Positions 11,581 to 21,895 of a stretch of DNA of 64,000 nt are shown one piece after another; position 1 is the stretch's first letter, and the number at the start of each line of letters is the position of its first letter. The DNA is from Zizania palustris. Lineage: Eukaryota > Streptophyta > Magnoliopsida > Poales > Poaceae. The stretch covers positions 26,197,034-26,261,033 of the forward strand of contig JAAALK010000082.1 of NCBI GenBank assembly GCA_019279435.1. Direction: 5' to 3'. Below the pieces are notes generated by a model that saw only the letters and a program-made list of their open reading frames with translations, had not been told where the DNA came from and searched no databases. The translations under genes and the position numbers were made by a program.

Positions 11581-13193
11581 TCAGTGGTTGTAAGGGGGAG
11601 CAAATGGTCCAGCACTAGGTTTAGCAAAAGAACTAAACCAGTGTCGAGCCATCTGCTCAAAAGACGAAAAACAAAAACTATCAGAAAAGTTTGGACCAAA
11701 GCGCGGCTCAAAGCGCGGTCCATGGTTCTGCCTAAAACCACAGCCACGAGGTCTAGGACCGTAACCAAAATGGCCTGGAGCTCTGCCGGAACGAACACCA
11801 CCATCTGGAGCACGGTCATGAAAGTCGTCTCCTCTACCACCACCTACACGACGCGGCCTGGCCTCCAGCCTCTCCCCGCGTCGAGGAACTCTCAGTCCAC
11901 CGCCCTGCTGGTAGAACTGCTCTTGGCCACCATGAGCACGCTCTGCTCTCTCAACCCGCTTCCTCCTGAAGCAAAACTCCTCAATATGCCCGTCTCTTTG
12001 ACAATACTCACAATGGTAGGTGGGCTTCTTGGGATGTGGTTGAGGCTTAGGGTTCTTGGTCTTAGTGGTGTTTGGTGTAGTCTTCTTGGTGTGAGAGGGT
12101 CCAGGAAGAGAGTCAAGAGAAGTGTGGAGGTGTTTGGGCTTTGGAACCCAGATGGGCTTCTTGGGTGGAGCTTTGGGCTGTTCTTGGAACACTCCATCCT
12201 TGGGATGACTAGCCTGGAAGGACTCAGTAGAGTGAGTCTTGGGGTATCTCTAGTCAGGAGTCATTTTACTCCACTCCACTGCCCGGCTAATGGCACTCTC
12301 AAAGTCAGCCTTGGTGTAGGTGTAACCTACCCCAAACCCATCCTGCCTCTTAAACTGCTGGATCATCATGCCGAGCTATGGCTCTCTGGCACTGATCCAA
12401 CTCAGGATAGAACGGAGGTAAAAGTTCTCATTTTGAGTATCAGCTAGCTCCTCTCTCAAGGAAGCTAGAACCTCCACCTGAGACAAGCAGGTCTCACACT
12501 CTCTATCTACTTGGACAGACTTCTCGGCTTTTAGCTTAATCAACTCTAGTCTAAGAGAAAAGCAGTTCTCACAGACAGTGGGTGGAACTGATAGTGTCTC
12601 AAGCTCTAGCCTAGTCTCTGCCAGCTCAACTCTCACTCTCTCCAAATCACCGAAATGCTCATCGCCCTTGGCTTTCAGCTCAGCTAAACTAGCTAGATGA
12701 GATGGGCAATCAGCACAGGGCACGACGACAGTGGCTTGAGCATCTTTCAGCTCCAGCTGAGCGCTTTCAAGCTCAGTGGCCAAAGCGTCCCTCTCATCAA
12801 CCCTTTCTGTGTACCTGGACTTCAAAGTCGACAGGTCACACAGAAGCACCTCACACTTTGGGCACTCACTGCTATCACCCAAGCAAGGGGAAGAAGATAG
12901 ACTCTCAATTCTGCCGTTGGCCATGGAAAGCTCAATCTCTAATTCATCTATCCTCTTCTTAGCCCCTCTAAGCAGTTTTTCCCGATATTTTAACTCCTGA
13001 TGATTGCTTTCAAGTAAATCAACGATTTCACGTTCATAAGATGATACCTTTTCGTTGTCGTCATCGTCGGAGTCATCGGAGGAGCCCTTCTCTTCCTTAT
13101 CCCCAAGAGCCATTGAGCAGAAGCTCTTGCGGGATCTTCGGTGCTGATATGAGCGGCTCTTTGGTCTATCCCCGAAGGCCATGAAGCAAAGGC
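11581..13193 (-). pseudogene. Copia 1 gag, central coiled-coil and second zinc-knuckle segment
   Basis: The frame at 13182-12376 encodes an acidic stretch followed by a long Glu/Leu-rich coiled coil that contains four CxxC motifs (CPKC, CADC, CENC, CETC) spaced some 30-45 residues apart. After a frame change, 12192-11581 carries a Pro/Lys-rich linker and a CCHC zinc knuckle (CEYCQRDGHIEEFC). Gag packages element RNA in cytoplasmic particles; Sirevirus Gag is larger than that of other copia elements. The upstream part of the gene is displaced to 15141-16286 by the solo LTR insertion. Frame breaks near 12370 and 12190 mark it as dead. Confidence 0.8.
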
Positions 13194-15140
13194 TGTAGGA
13201 CCGAAAGTAGCGACCAGAGGGGGGTGAATGGGCGCCTTAAAAATTCTTTCGAATCAATGGCCTGTTCCCAATACCCAACGCATCTCAAAAGACTAAGCAG
13301 CAGAAAATAAACAGATAGCCCAAGTCTAAAGGTATCTAGCCTAGAAGCAGCTGATGACAAACAGAGAACTATCAAGGCAGTGCTAATAGACAGATAAACA
13401 GTATATGCAAGACTAGGCAAGACAAACTTCTGAGTAGAGCAATCTAGGTGCACTATGAGAGAGAAGAGAAGTTACCTGTTCAAATCTGTCTCCTGTTCAA
13501 AACTCGGCGAAGCCTGCTTCGCAGGTTGAAGCCTGCTTCGGAGGTCTAGGTCTACTTTGCTAGTCGAAGTCTGGTTCGGAGGTGGTAGTCGAAGTCTATC
13601 GAAGGTGTTGTGAAAATGCCGAAGGTAGGAATCGAAGTGTGCTTCGAAGCGAAGTATGAGAAAGTCGGAGTCTGCTTCGAAGTATGTACTTCGAAGGCAA
13701 GACTTCAAACACAGCTTCGAACCAAGTACTTCGAAGCCAAACCTTCGAACAGAAAACTTCGAACGCAACACACAGACGGACAAACTTCGAACAAAGAAGC
13801 GAAGCCTGTCACACGACAGAGGCACCAAATTCGAAGCCTACACTCTACCTTCGAAAAGAGAAGTGAAGGCTGACACGCAACAAAGAAACCAGAGCGAAGC
13901 CTAACAGTTCGACAAGCTTCGAAGCCAACTTCGAAACCTATCGAAGTGTGGACTTCGAAGAACTCGAGGCGGAGTACCTTCGCACCATCGTTCGAAGTAT
14001 GCGACGCTGTCCGTTCAAAAAATACTTCGCAGCAAGCAACTCAGGACACAAAACGAAGTTCAAAGTTCCAACAAAGCCTTAGAGTATGTCAGATCGAAGC
14101 CTGCCTCACGGAGCTGAGGGGCTTCAAACAGAGAGGATGACTTCGCCAGAAAACAGACAGAAAAGTTGCTAGGGCCTGTCAACTTCGATCAAAAAGCTGC
14201 GCAGCAGAAAGCAAAAAGCTGGCGCACAGTACTGTAGCTAAAGTATAGTAGTACTACTTGCAACAGCAAGAACTAGTACTACTTGCGTGAAGAACACACG
14301 CAACAGAAGCTTCCGAAGCTTCAAAATCAATGGAAAAACTTGCTGTTTGAATGAAATGAAGCCATTAAAACTCTGCAGTTGCTGCACATGATTTGAGAAT
14401 AGAAGCTTCACTGCAACAATAAATGCAAGGCAAGAAAAACAGGAGCAAAAATGCCTGGCGGCGCAAGCATGAACAGGAGAGGAGAGAGGCAAAGCAAGAG
14501 ACAAAATGACCCAATAGATTAAAAAGTGAATTCTGGAAGGGGTAGTCCAAACCCTAGGGAATGGGGCCCTATTTATAGGCTGCCCAACACTAGGAATATT
14601 CTACCAGCCCCTTAGGGTTTTTACAGACGCAAGAATAAAGGAAAAGACTCTACTCCCTTAGGAATTTTTACAGACACGACTGACTGACTGTGGGCCTAGA
14701 GTTACAGATGACTTATCTGGAAGCTAAGATTTCGTAGCGACTACGGCTTCTCTTCTGGACAGTCGGATAAAAGATCGATGGTTGTTAGTTTTGCACCGAA
14801 ACTGACAAAGCCTCCACCGACTTTGCACCAGGTACCCGGATTGGGCCGGCCCGACTCCGCAGCTTTCTCAGCCCGGCAATCGCTCACCGCTCGTTTACCT
14901 GAGTCAGTCCTGGTCAACAGCCCAGTGGGTCTTCTACTGCTTCTGGCCCATGTACCCGGATTAGGCCAGCCCGACTTCGCAGCCTCCTCTACCCGACAGT
15001 CGCTCGCTGCCCGTGTACCTGAGTCACACGCGGCCCATGAAACAGCATATCTCATCTTCTTTTGTCCTCTTTGACTATCGTTGACAATGACTCATCACTT
15101 CTGGAGCCATGAGGCCCACACTATTCAGCATGGCTCCTCA
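13194..15140 (-). mobile_element. Solo LTR of the copia 1 family, inserted in copia 1 gag
   Basis: The sequence begins TGTAGGACCGAAAGTAGCG and ends GGCTCCTCA like the copia 1 LTR, is 1947 bp long, and is flanked by perfect AAGGC duplicates (13189-13193 and 15141-15145). No internal region is attached, so the rest was presumably lost by LTR-LTR recombination. It has its own minus-strand TATA box (14570-14577) and a TTCGAAG-rich part at 13490-13980. It differs enough in the middle from the copia 1 LTRs to be a separate subfamily copy. Confidence 0.92.
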
Positions 15141-16286
15141 AAGGCCCGCTGGATCGTCCTTGTCCTTCTCCTTCCTGATGATGATCTCCTCATCGCTTGA
15201 GCTCGATGAAGAGGAAGAAGACGTGGACCGCTTGGAGTAGATCTTCTCCATCTCGGCGAAGAAGGCCTTGTCGCGCTTCTTGTTCTCTCGCCGGTAGTCC
15301 TTTAGGGCCTTTCTGAAGAATCTGGTCTTTGGCTTGCCCTTGTTGAAGGAGGAGCCGTCGTGCTTGCTGGAGTCATGGAAGCCACCACCGGTGCCCTTCT
15401 TGTGGCCATTGTGCTTGGGGCAGTCGGCGATGAAGTGTCCTGGGTCACCACACTCAAAGCACCCAGATTTCGTGTCGTGTCTTTTGAACATTCTCTTGTC
15501 ATAAACACGACGCACCCTGTTGTTAAAAAGACACAGGTCATCATCTCCTAACGACTCGAGCTGGTCCTCAGTGATAGACATCAAAGAGAACCCAGCACAG
15601 CTCACAGAGGAGGGGTCAACAAATGGTGTAGCAAGGGCCAGAGACTTTGATCCAGAGCCAGTGAGATTTGATCTCAACTGGGTGTCAACCTCGGTGGCCT
15701 TCATCTTGCTAAACAACTTAGAAATGGTCAAGATATCATAAGATGTGCTCTCAATGATAGAGGATACCTTGATCTCCTAGATCTTAGGGTCCAAGGTATG
15801 GAGAACCTTGAGCGCCTGCTCATGATCTGAGACTAACTGAACACCCTCAGCCTTGTTGTCCCGATGCTTGTTTATGATCGATTAAAAACGACCAAGCAAT
15901 GCTTCAACAGATTCACCCGGCTTTTGTGTGAAGTTCTCATATTCACGCCGGTAGGTCTAATAAAGCCGAGCCTTGACCTAAGCTGTCTCCTCATGGTGTG
16001 CCTGAAGGGTAGCCCAGATCTCTCTCGCAGTGGTGAGATGGCTCACACGCTCAAATTCAGAGGAACCTAAGCCAGAAAACAAAATGTTCACTGTTTTGTT
16101 ATTGTTCAGATGCTGGGCGATGATACCAGGAGAATCACGCTCAGCAACTGGCAATATGACAAAAGTAGCATGAACACAAATGTCCCAGATGTCCAAGCTT
16201 TGGCTCATGAGATAGGCTTGCATGCGAGTCTTCCAATAATTATAGCCATAAGCTTCCAAGGACAGGACCTTTCCAGGAGACGTCAT
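15141..16286 (-). pseudogene. Copia 1 gag, N-terminal segment with first zinc knuckle
   Basis: The start ATG is at 16286-16284 (MTSPGKV...), followed by a typical copia Gag N-terminus (YNYWKTRMQAYL, SQSLDIWDIC). The frame is closed at about 15978, in the middle of the conserved region, and further stops follow. It is open again from 15731 with FSKMKATE, a CCHC zinc knuckle (CFECGDPGHFIADC), and a Ser-rich and Asp/Glu-rich tail. Gypsy 1 sits exactly at the start codon and the solo LTR cuts the 3' side. Confidence 0.82.
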
Positions 16287-16781
16287 TGTTGGCGTAAAAG
16301 ATTACGCTAACAGGTTTCTGTAGAAAAGAAACTAACAAACGAAGTGTTTGCGAAGCAAACTGTTCTAAGCCTCCAGAAGGATAATAACTTAGAATAGTTC
16401 GAAAGTGTGTATTGATTCACTTGTAATCGGTCCTCATTACAGGATGAAATGGGGGGTATTTATAGGCCTAAACATTAAGGAAAAGACCTATTTACCCCTT
16501 TATTACAACCGACATTAAGGAAACTATTCGGTTTCCTTAATAGGGCTAAAAAGGTAAAATACTAATCTAATAAGATAGAAGATAAGTCTTCCATCTTAGC
16601 TGGCAGAAAAGATCCTGAAGGGCTTTAGTTCGAAAACATACTTCGAACCAGTGTCTGACTTCAGGCTTCGAACAAGGTTCTGGGCATCTTCGAAGATGAC
16701 CTTCGGACAATCTTCGAACTGGTTGGCTGTCTTCATGCTGCTTTGGCAATAACCCCGAAGATGAGATATTTTCCCCCAACA
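16287..16781 (-). repeat. 3' LTR of gypsy 1
   Basis: 495 bp, TG...CA, with a minus-strand TATAAATA box at 16457-16464. The adjacent interior (16782-16792) reads TTCGAGGGGCTAC on the minus strand, a short polypurine tract. Confidence 0.93.
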
Positions 16782-17111
16782 GTAGCCCCTCGAATACGCT
16801 TCTCCGTTGGACCTGTAACATTAGGAGAGCAGTATACAGAAAGAAAAGATAACCAATCATAGGGGTTATTGATTTTTGTTTTATCTCCGAAATACATGAA
16901 GATATGAACTTCGAATCAGTCATAAGATAATTACTTTTCGAACTATCTTAGAACTGACTCAGGAAGTTCGAAAGTCTTTTTAGACTTAGAAAATATAACC
17001 GTTAGTTTCTGTTTCTAACGGAGTTATACGAGGCGTTATTTTCGGAGGAAAATAACAGGCGGGAATGCGAAAGGGCAGAGCCCAAACGGTAACAAACGGA
17101 AAGTTTAGGCT

Positions 17112-17119
17112 ATAAATAA
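17112..17119 (+). promoter_or_regulatory. TATA box of the antisense gene in gypsy 1
   Basis: TATAAATA lies 148 bp upstream of the plus-strand start codon at 17260, inside the element and facing away from the 3' LTR. Gypsy 2 has TATAAAAG at 47330-47337, at a similar distance (105 bp) from its start codon. Conservation in position suggests a real promoter separate from the LTR. Confidence 0.6.
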
Positions 17120-17259
17120 AGGACTCCAGAACTTACTCGATTACCTTTTCACCGCTTGTTCTCAGTCAAAAGTCTTCTGAGCCCTTTGAATTCTTGAACC
17201 CTAGCTTTCGAGTTCTTGAACCCTAGTTTTCACTCTCTCAAGTCGATCCAGCAATTGCG

Positions 17260-20200
17260 ATGGCGAAAACCAAAGGCTCTGAACCTCCTTCGACCTTGGC
17301 TCGTCAGCAAGCGGCTGCGGCAGCGGCAGCGGCAACAATGGCGGCGACGCCTTCGATGCAGGCGACAACTTCCATGGCGGCAAAGGGAAAAAATCCTCAA
17401 ATCCCCGATGTCCAAGGTCTGTGCCCACCCTCAACCAAGTACTTGGATCAATCTTTTGAGTTGGGACGGTCTACCTGCAAGAAAGAATCTTTGGCAATCG
17501 CGGCTGGGGGGAATATTAGTAATGGGGTTATGATTCGGAAGCCGGGCAAAGAATTAATTCCATCACCGAGACCCGGAGAAGTCGTAGTGTTCGAAGCTTT
17601 TTTCGAAGCAGGCTTGGGCCTCCCTGCTATAGATTTCTTGGCTGAAGTCCTTGACTTGTTTCATGTAACCCTCCCCCAGCTATCTCCGAATGCTGTAGCC
17701 AGACTAGCTATCTTCGAGTGGGCACTGAGAGCCGAAGGTTGTGAGGGGAGGGCTGAAATCTTTGCTGCGCTGCATAGAGCGACTTGTCAGCCAAAGACCT
17801 TCGTAGGCTCCGGAGGTGAAAAAGTGGTGGTTTCCTTCGGAAGCATCAATTTTAGGCTTCGAGATGAATACGCTCTGCGATTCCCTGCTAAGGCCATCAA
17901 TGCTAGGTGGTATACTGATTGGGTGCTGCGGTGGTTTTATGCTGAAGTCGGGGCAAACAATCCTCTGGCCGGACCTCTTAGAGAAATCCAATTCCGAAAA
18001 GAAGCTTTGGTGCGTCCCGACGAAGGCCAATTCGAAGCCCGTCTGAATTTGCTTGAAAAAGTTAGCCGAAGGCTCAGTATGCGGGATTTGGCCGAAGAAT
18101 TCATCGGTCTTCAAATTCCTCCACTGATGGCCGACTGGCCTATTATCTTCGAAGATGATTCCGAAGGTGGTCTTCGCAGAATTAACTTGACTTCAAGTCC
18201 TACAGGTAACTTCGAAAACAACATGCATTAAACATATTTACTTCGAAGAAAAACTGACTTGAATTATTTATTTTGTAGAATCTTCAGCCCCTGTTACTTC
18301 AGAACAGATTATAAGGGCTTCGGAAAAAATCTTGGGTACTCCAACTCCGACCGAAAAAGAGTGGCGAATTAAGCTGGTTGGGAGCTGGGAAAGATTTAAC
18401 AGAGTATGGGGAATGCTGAAACTCACTCCTCCCCCTCTGATGGATTGGGCGCCTTTGGAGAAAGGGCCTCAAAAAAGGAAAGCCGAAGCTGGAACTTCAA
18501 GTTTAGCAAAAACTCCGGTGAAGAGGGTGGCTCGGAAGCCGAAGAACCTCGCACCTTTAGATCCTTTACCTTCGAGCTCCAGAGCTTCGGTTTCGATTCC
18601 CAAGAAGAAGTGGAAAGGTTACTTGTGCGCCTAATGGAAGAGAACGAAACTCAAAAGGCCGCACAAACCGAAGTACTTGAGAACGTACCGGAGTCCGGAG
18701 AAAATGTTGATCAACTAAGGACTTCGGTAGTTCAAGAAGATGTAGCTCAGGACGAAGTTCCTGTGAATGAAAGTGGGGTCGAAGTTATTATGGCTTCGAT
18801 TCCTGACGAAGCAGCGAGGACTACCCAGGACGATGCTCCTGTAGTCCATGATTCAACGGCTGATTCAGATGAAGAATTAGCTTTCGATCCACCAATCAGT
18901 CCGACAACGACTCCTCCACGGACTGCCGAAGGTAGATTTCGAAGAACTTTTGTATTTATTTGAATTTTTATACTATGTATAATACTTTTGATTACTTTGC
19001 AGAACCCACTCCTATGGAAGAAGTCCGCCAGGAGGAAATAATTCCTGAACCTTTGACGACTTCGGAGCCAGCCCCAAGAGTTATTCAAAAGGGGCCTGGA
19101 AGAGGCAAAAGACAAATAGAGCCCCTGCCTGCTATAAGCTCCGAATCAACTCCATCTGATTCAACAGACGAGAGCCAATCTTCCAGGGAGGCTCAAACTC
19201 CAGTGGCTCCGAAGTCCGCAGGCCAAAGCTCCGGTCCTTCGTTGAACGAAGATGACCAAGAGGCAATAAGCATGCTCCCCTTGCTGGCTCCTTTCTTAGG
19301 GCAAACAACTGGTCTTCGGACTTTGCTCGAACCTTTGGATCGAGCTAGTCGTGAGATAGGGGAGACCGAATTAGTGGCCATCCTGCGCAAGGCTGATAGG
19401 ACGGAGCTTAATGCCATTATTGAACGTACAGCTTATCAGGTATGAAACAACTGCAAATTATTATAGAATTTATCTTCGAATGAATATTTACTTTGATTTT
19501 TACTTTGGCAGCAAACTGTCTTGGCCCGAGCTGCTAGTCTATGCAATGACGAAGAAATCACTCGGCTTCGGGAAGAAAATAGCACTCTTCAAAGGAATTT
19601 TAACATCTCTGAAAGTCGAGTGACTCAAATGGACAATATAATATTAACAGAGCGAAGGGCCAGGCAAAGCTTAGAAGCTGCAAAGAAAGAGCTCGAAGCA
19701 GAGAGGATTGTGCTTCGAGCAGAGGTTGAAAAACTGCGGGCAGAACATGCTACTGCAGGGTCTAAACTCGTCCGACTTGAAGAGGAAGCTAGCCAATTGT
19801 TGACACAGAAAAACACTTTGACCACTGAAAATGCTAGGCTTTCTGGGGTTTTGGACGAAGTTACTTCGGTGAAGGATGCGCTGAACGAAGATAAGTTGAA
19901 GTCTGAGAAGGTGGCTGCGGAGATTATGAATCAGTTGTTAGAAGTCCTGGAGTACTTTGGTACTACTGGAATTCTCCCTTCTGATGATAACATCAGCCTT
20001 CTGCGCCGGTTGAAAAGAATCCAAGGGGTGGCGAAGCAGATGAAGACGGCGGGCATTAGATACGGAGAACTCTCCGGACATGTGTCTGCTGTTGGTCTAC
20101 TTCGCTATTACGAGGATTTGGGCCGATCAATAACTCCGGACGCAGGAAGAGGTCCAATCACCTTCGACGACGACCGACTTCTCAAACCTTCCGAAGGTGT

Positions 20201-20907
20201 AGCTGCTGCTTGGCGGGCCTTCCAAACTTCGTGGAGAGCCGAAGGTCGATCTGCGATCAAGGCTTGGATTGATGAAGGCCAACGCCAGAAGCATGTTCGA
20301 AGCCAAGCTTCGAGCAGCCAACCTCCTTCAAACCCACAGGTTTAGGAATGTTTTAGGATTTTTAACCGTGTAAAGCTTTGTGCTTGTAAACATTTATCAA
20401 TGAAAATCTTGTTTGTCATATTTTTAGGCTTTGCCTCTTATCGAAGATATCGAAGTGTTAGAGCTTAACAGCGAACTTCGCTCATTGTGGAACACCTTCG
20501 AGCTTCTAAAGAGTTATAAGCGTCCTCGATTTCTTATCCCTCGAGATGACTCCGGCGTTATTGCGCCCGAAGTAATCAAAGACGTATTGTCTTATATTAA
20601 AGAGGAAGATAAGGAGAGCGACGCAAACACCTCGTCTTCTGAAGACACTAAATGGTCCGAAGACGAAGATGAAGCCCAAAATAAAAGATCTGAAGATCTT
20701 AGAAGCTGGGAGAGAAGCCCCGAGCGGCTTCGAACTTGGGCCGAACTTCAACAAGAACAGAAGGATTTTAGAGCTTCGAAGGGGAGAAAGAGAGTTAAAC
20801 GTAAAGTTCTTAGAACTTCCGATGTTGGAACTAGTCGTTCCACCCCTAGCTCTCGGGACCGAAGAGGTCTCCGATTCCTTCTTGGTATAGATACCAATTT
20901 TTCATAA
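17260..20907 (+). CDS. Antisense accessory gene of gypsy 1 (Transposase_28-like N-terminus, coiled-coil C-terminus), five exons
   Basis: Proposed exons: 17260-18205, 18279-18931, 19003-19439, 19512-20339, 20428-20907, all with GT-AG introns of 71-88 bp and matching phases at every junction. The first exon has the conserved region VVFEAFFEAGLGLP...LPQLSPNAVARL...FEWAL, which I recognise as the plant 'putative gypsy type transposon' family (Pfam Transposase_28). Exon 2 is acidic and low-complexity; exon 4 is a long Glu/Leu/Ala-rich coiled coil; exon 5 is charged and ends in basic residues. The frame entering exon 2 stops at 18632-18634, while the frame leaving it is open from before 18600, so one frameshift near 18550-18630 must be assumed. 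The function is unknown; antisense genes occur in other Tat elements such as Grande. Confidence 0.75.
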
Positions 20908-21264
20908 TATAATCTGTAAAGACATTTATTTTGATAATGAATGCCGATTTAAAATTGTCTCCATATTACTAGCCCCTCTTTGAGTATAAGCAACTTCGAA
21001 CTATATTCAAAGATGGTTATGCGCAAAGAAAAACTTCGGAGTACAATTTTTTCTTGGGGGTTCGGAGCCCCTCTGTCATTTTTAAAGATCTTTTGAAATC
21101 TTATGAAATGTCTTCGACTATTTGTAGTCAGAAGAATGGTAACTTGGTACCTTTGTTTATTTCATGAAAGAAATCAATTGAGATAACTTCCAGGACACTT
21201 TAGTGTCTTAAAAAATTTGTCACTTTGGACGCATATGAACAGTCATTCGAAGCTCATGGCTTAA

Positions 21265-21690
21265 ATGCTGTTTTGCTTTAGCCACCTTCAGCTGTTTTTT
21301 GCAGAAATCTACCAGCCGGAGCTTGGATTTCGCAAAAATTGTAGCCACCTTCGGCTATTTTTGCAGAAGTCTACCAGCCGGAGCTTGGACTTCGCAGAAT
21401 TTGGCCACTTGGGCTCTTTTTTGCAGAAGTCTACCAACCGGAGCTTGGACTTCGCAGAATTTGGCCACTTGGGCTCTTTTTTGCAGAAGTCTACCAGCCG
21501 GAGCTTGGACTTCGCAGAATTTGGCCACCTTCGGCTCTTTTTACGGAAGTCTGACAAGCTGCAGCTTGGACTCCGCAGATTTTGGCCACCTTCGGCTCTT
21601 TTTACGGAAGTCTACCAGCCGAAGCTTGGACTCCGTAGAATGTGGTATTGGCTCTTTTACGGATGCCTACAAGGTATCAGCTTGGGCTCC
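21265..21690. repeat. 60-bp tandem repeats in the gypsy 1 3' region
   Basis: About six copies of a 60-bp unit (core CAGAAGTCTACCAGCCGGAG, then CTTGGACTTCGCAGAATTTGGCCAC) run in phase, exactly 60 bp apart at 21361, 21421 and 21481, and with more divergence on both sides. They lie between the antisense gene end and the gag-pol stop. Variable 3'-UTR tandem repeats are a known feature of Tat/Ogre elements. Confidence 0.9.
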
Positions 21691-21895
21691 GGATGGATTT
21701 CAGCCACCACACCGGAGGCTTCGACTTTAAGGGTTCGAAGTCCGGAAATACAGCCCTGCTTAATACACTTCCCTCTCGAACGACTTCCGTCCCAGCGCGT
21801 CCGCTCGGGAGACTAGGAGCGTCAAGGGGAAGGCAAGCCACAGGGTGTATGCTTTATTAATTTAGAGGTGATTACAAGCGAATTACAAGGAGCCC

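Noticed and set aside
11584..12447. 287-codon plus-strand frame opposite copia 1 gag
   Set aside because: It is the shadow of the minus-strand gag frame with its zinc knuckle; the peptide has no family resemblance.
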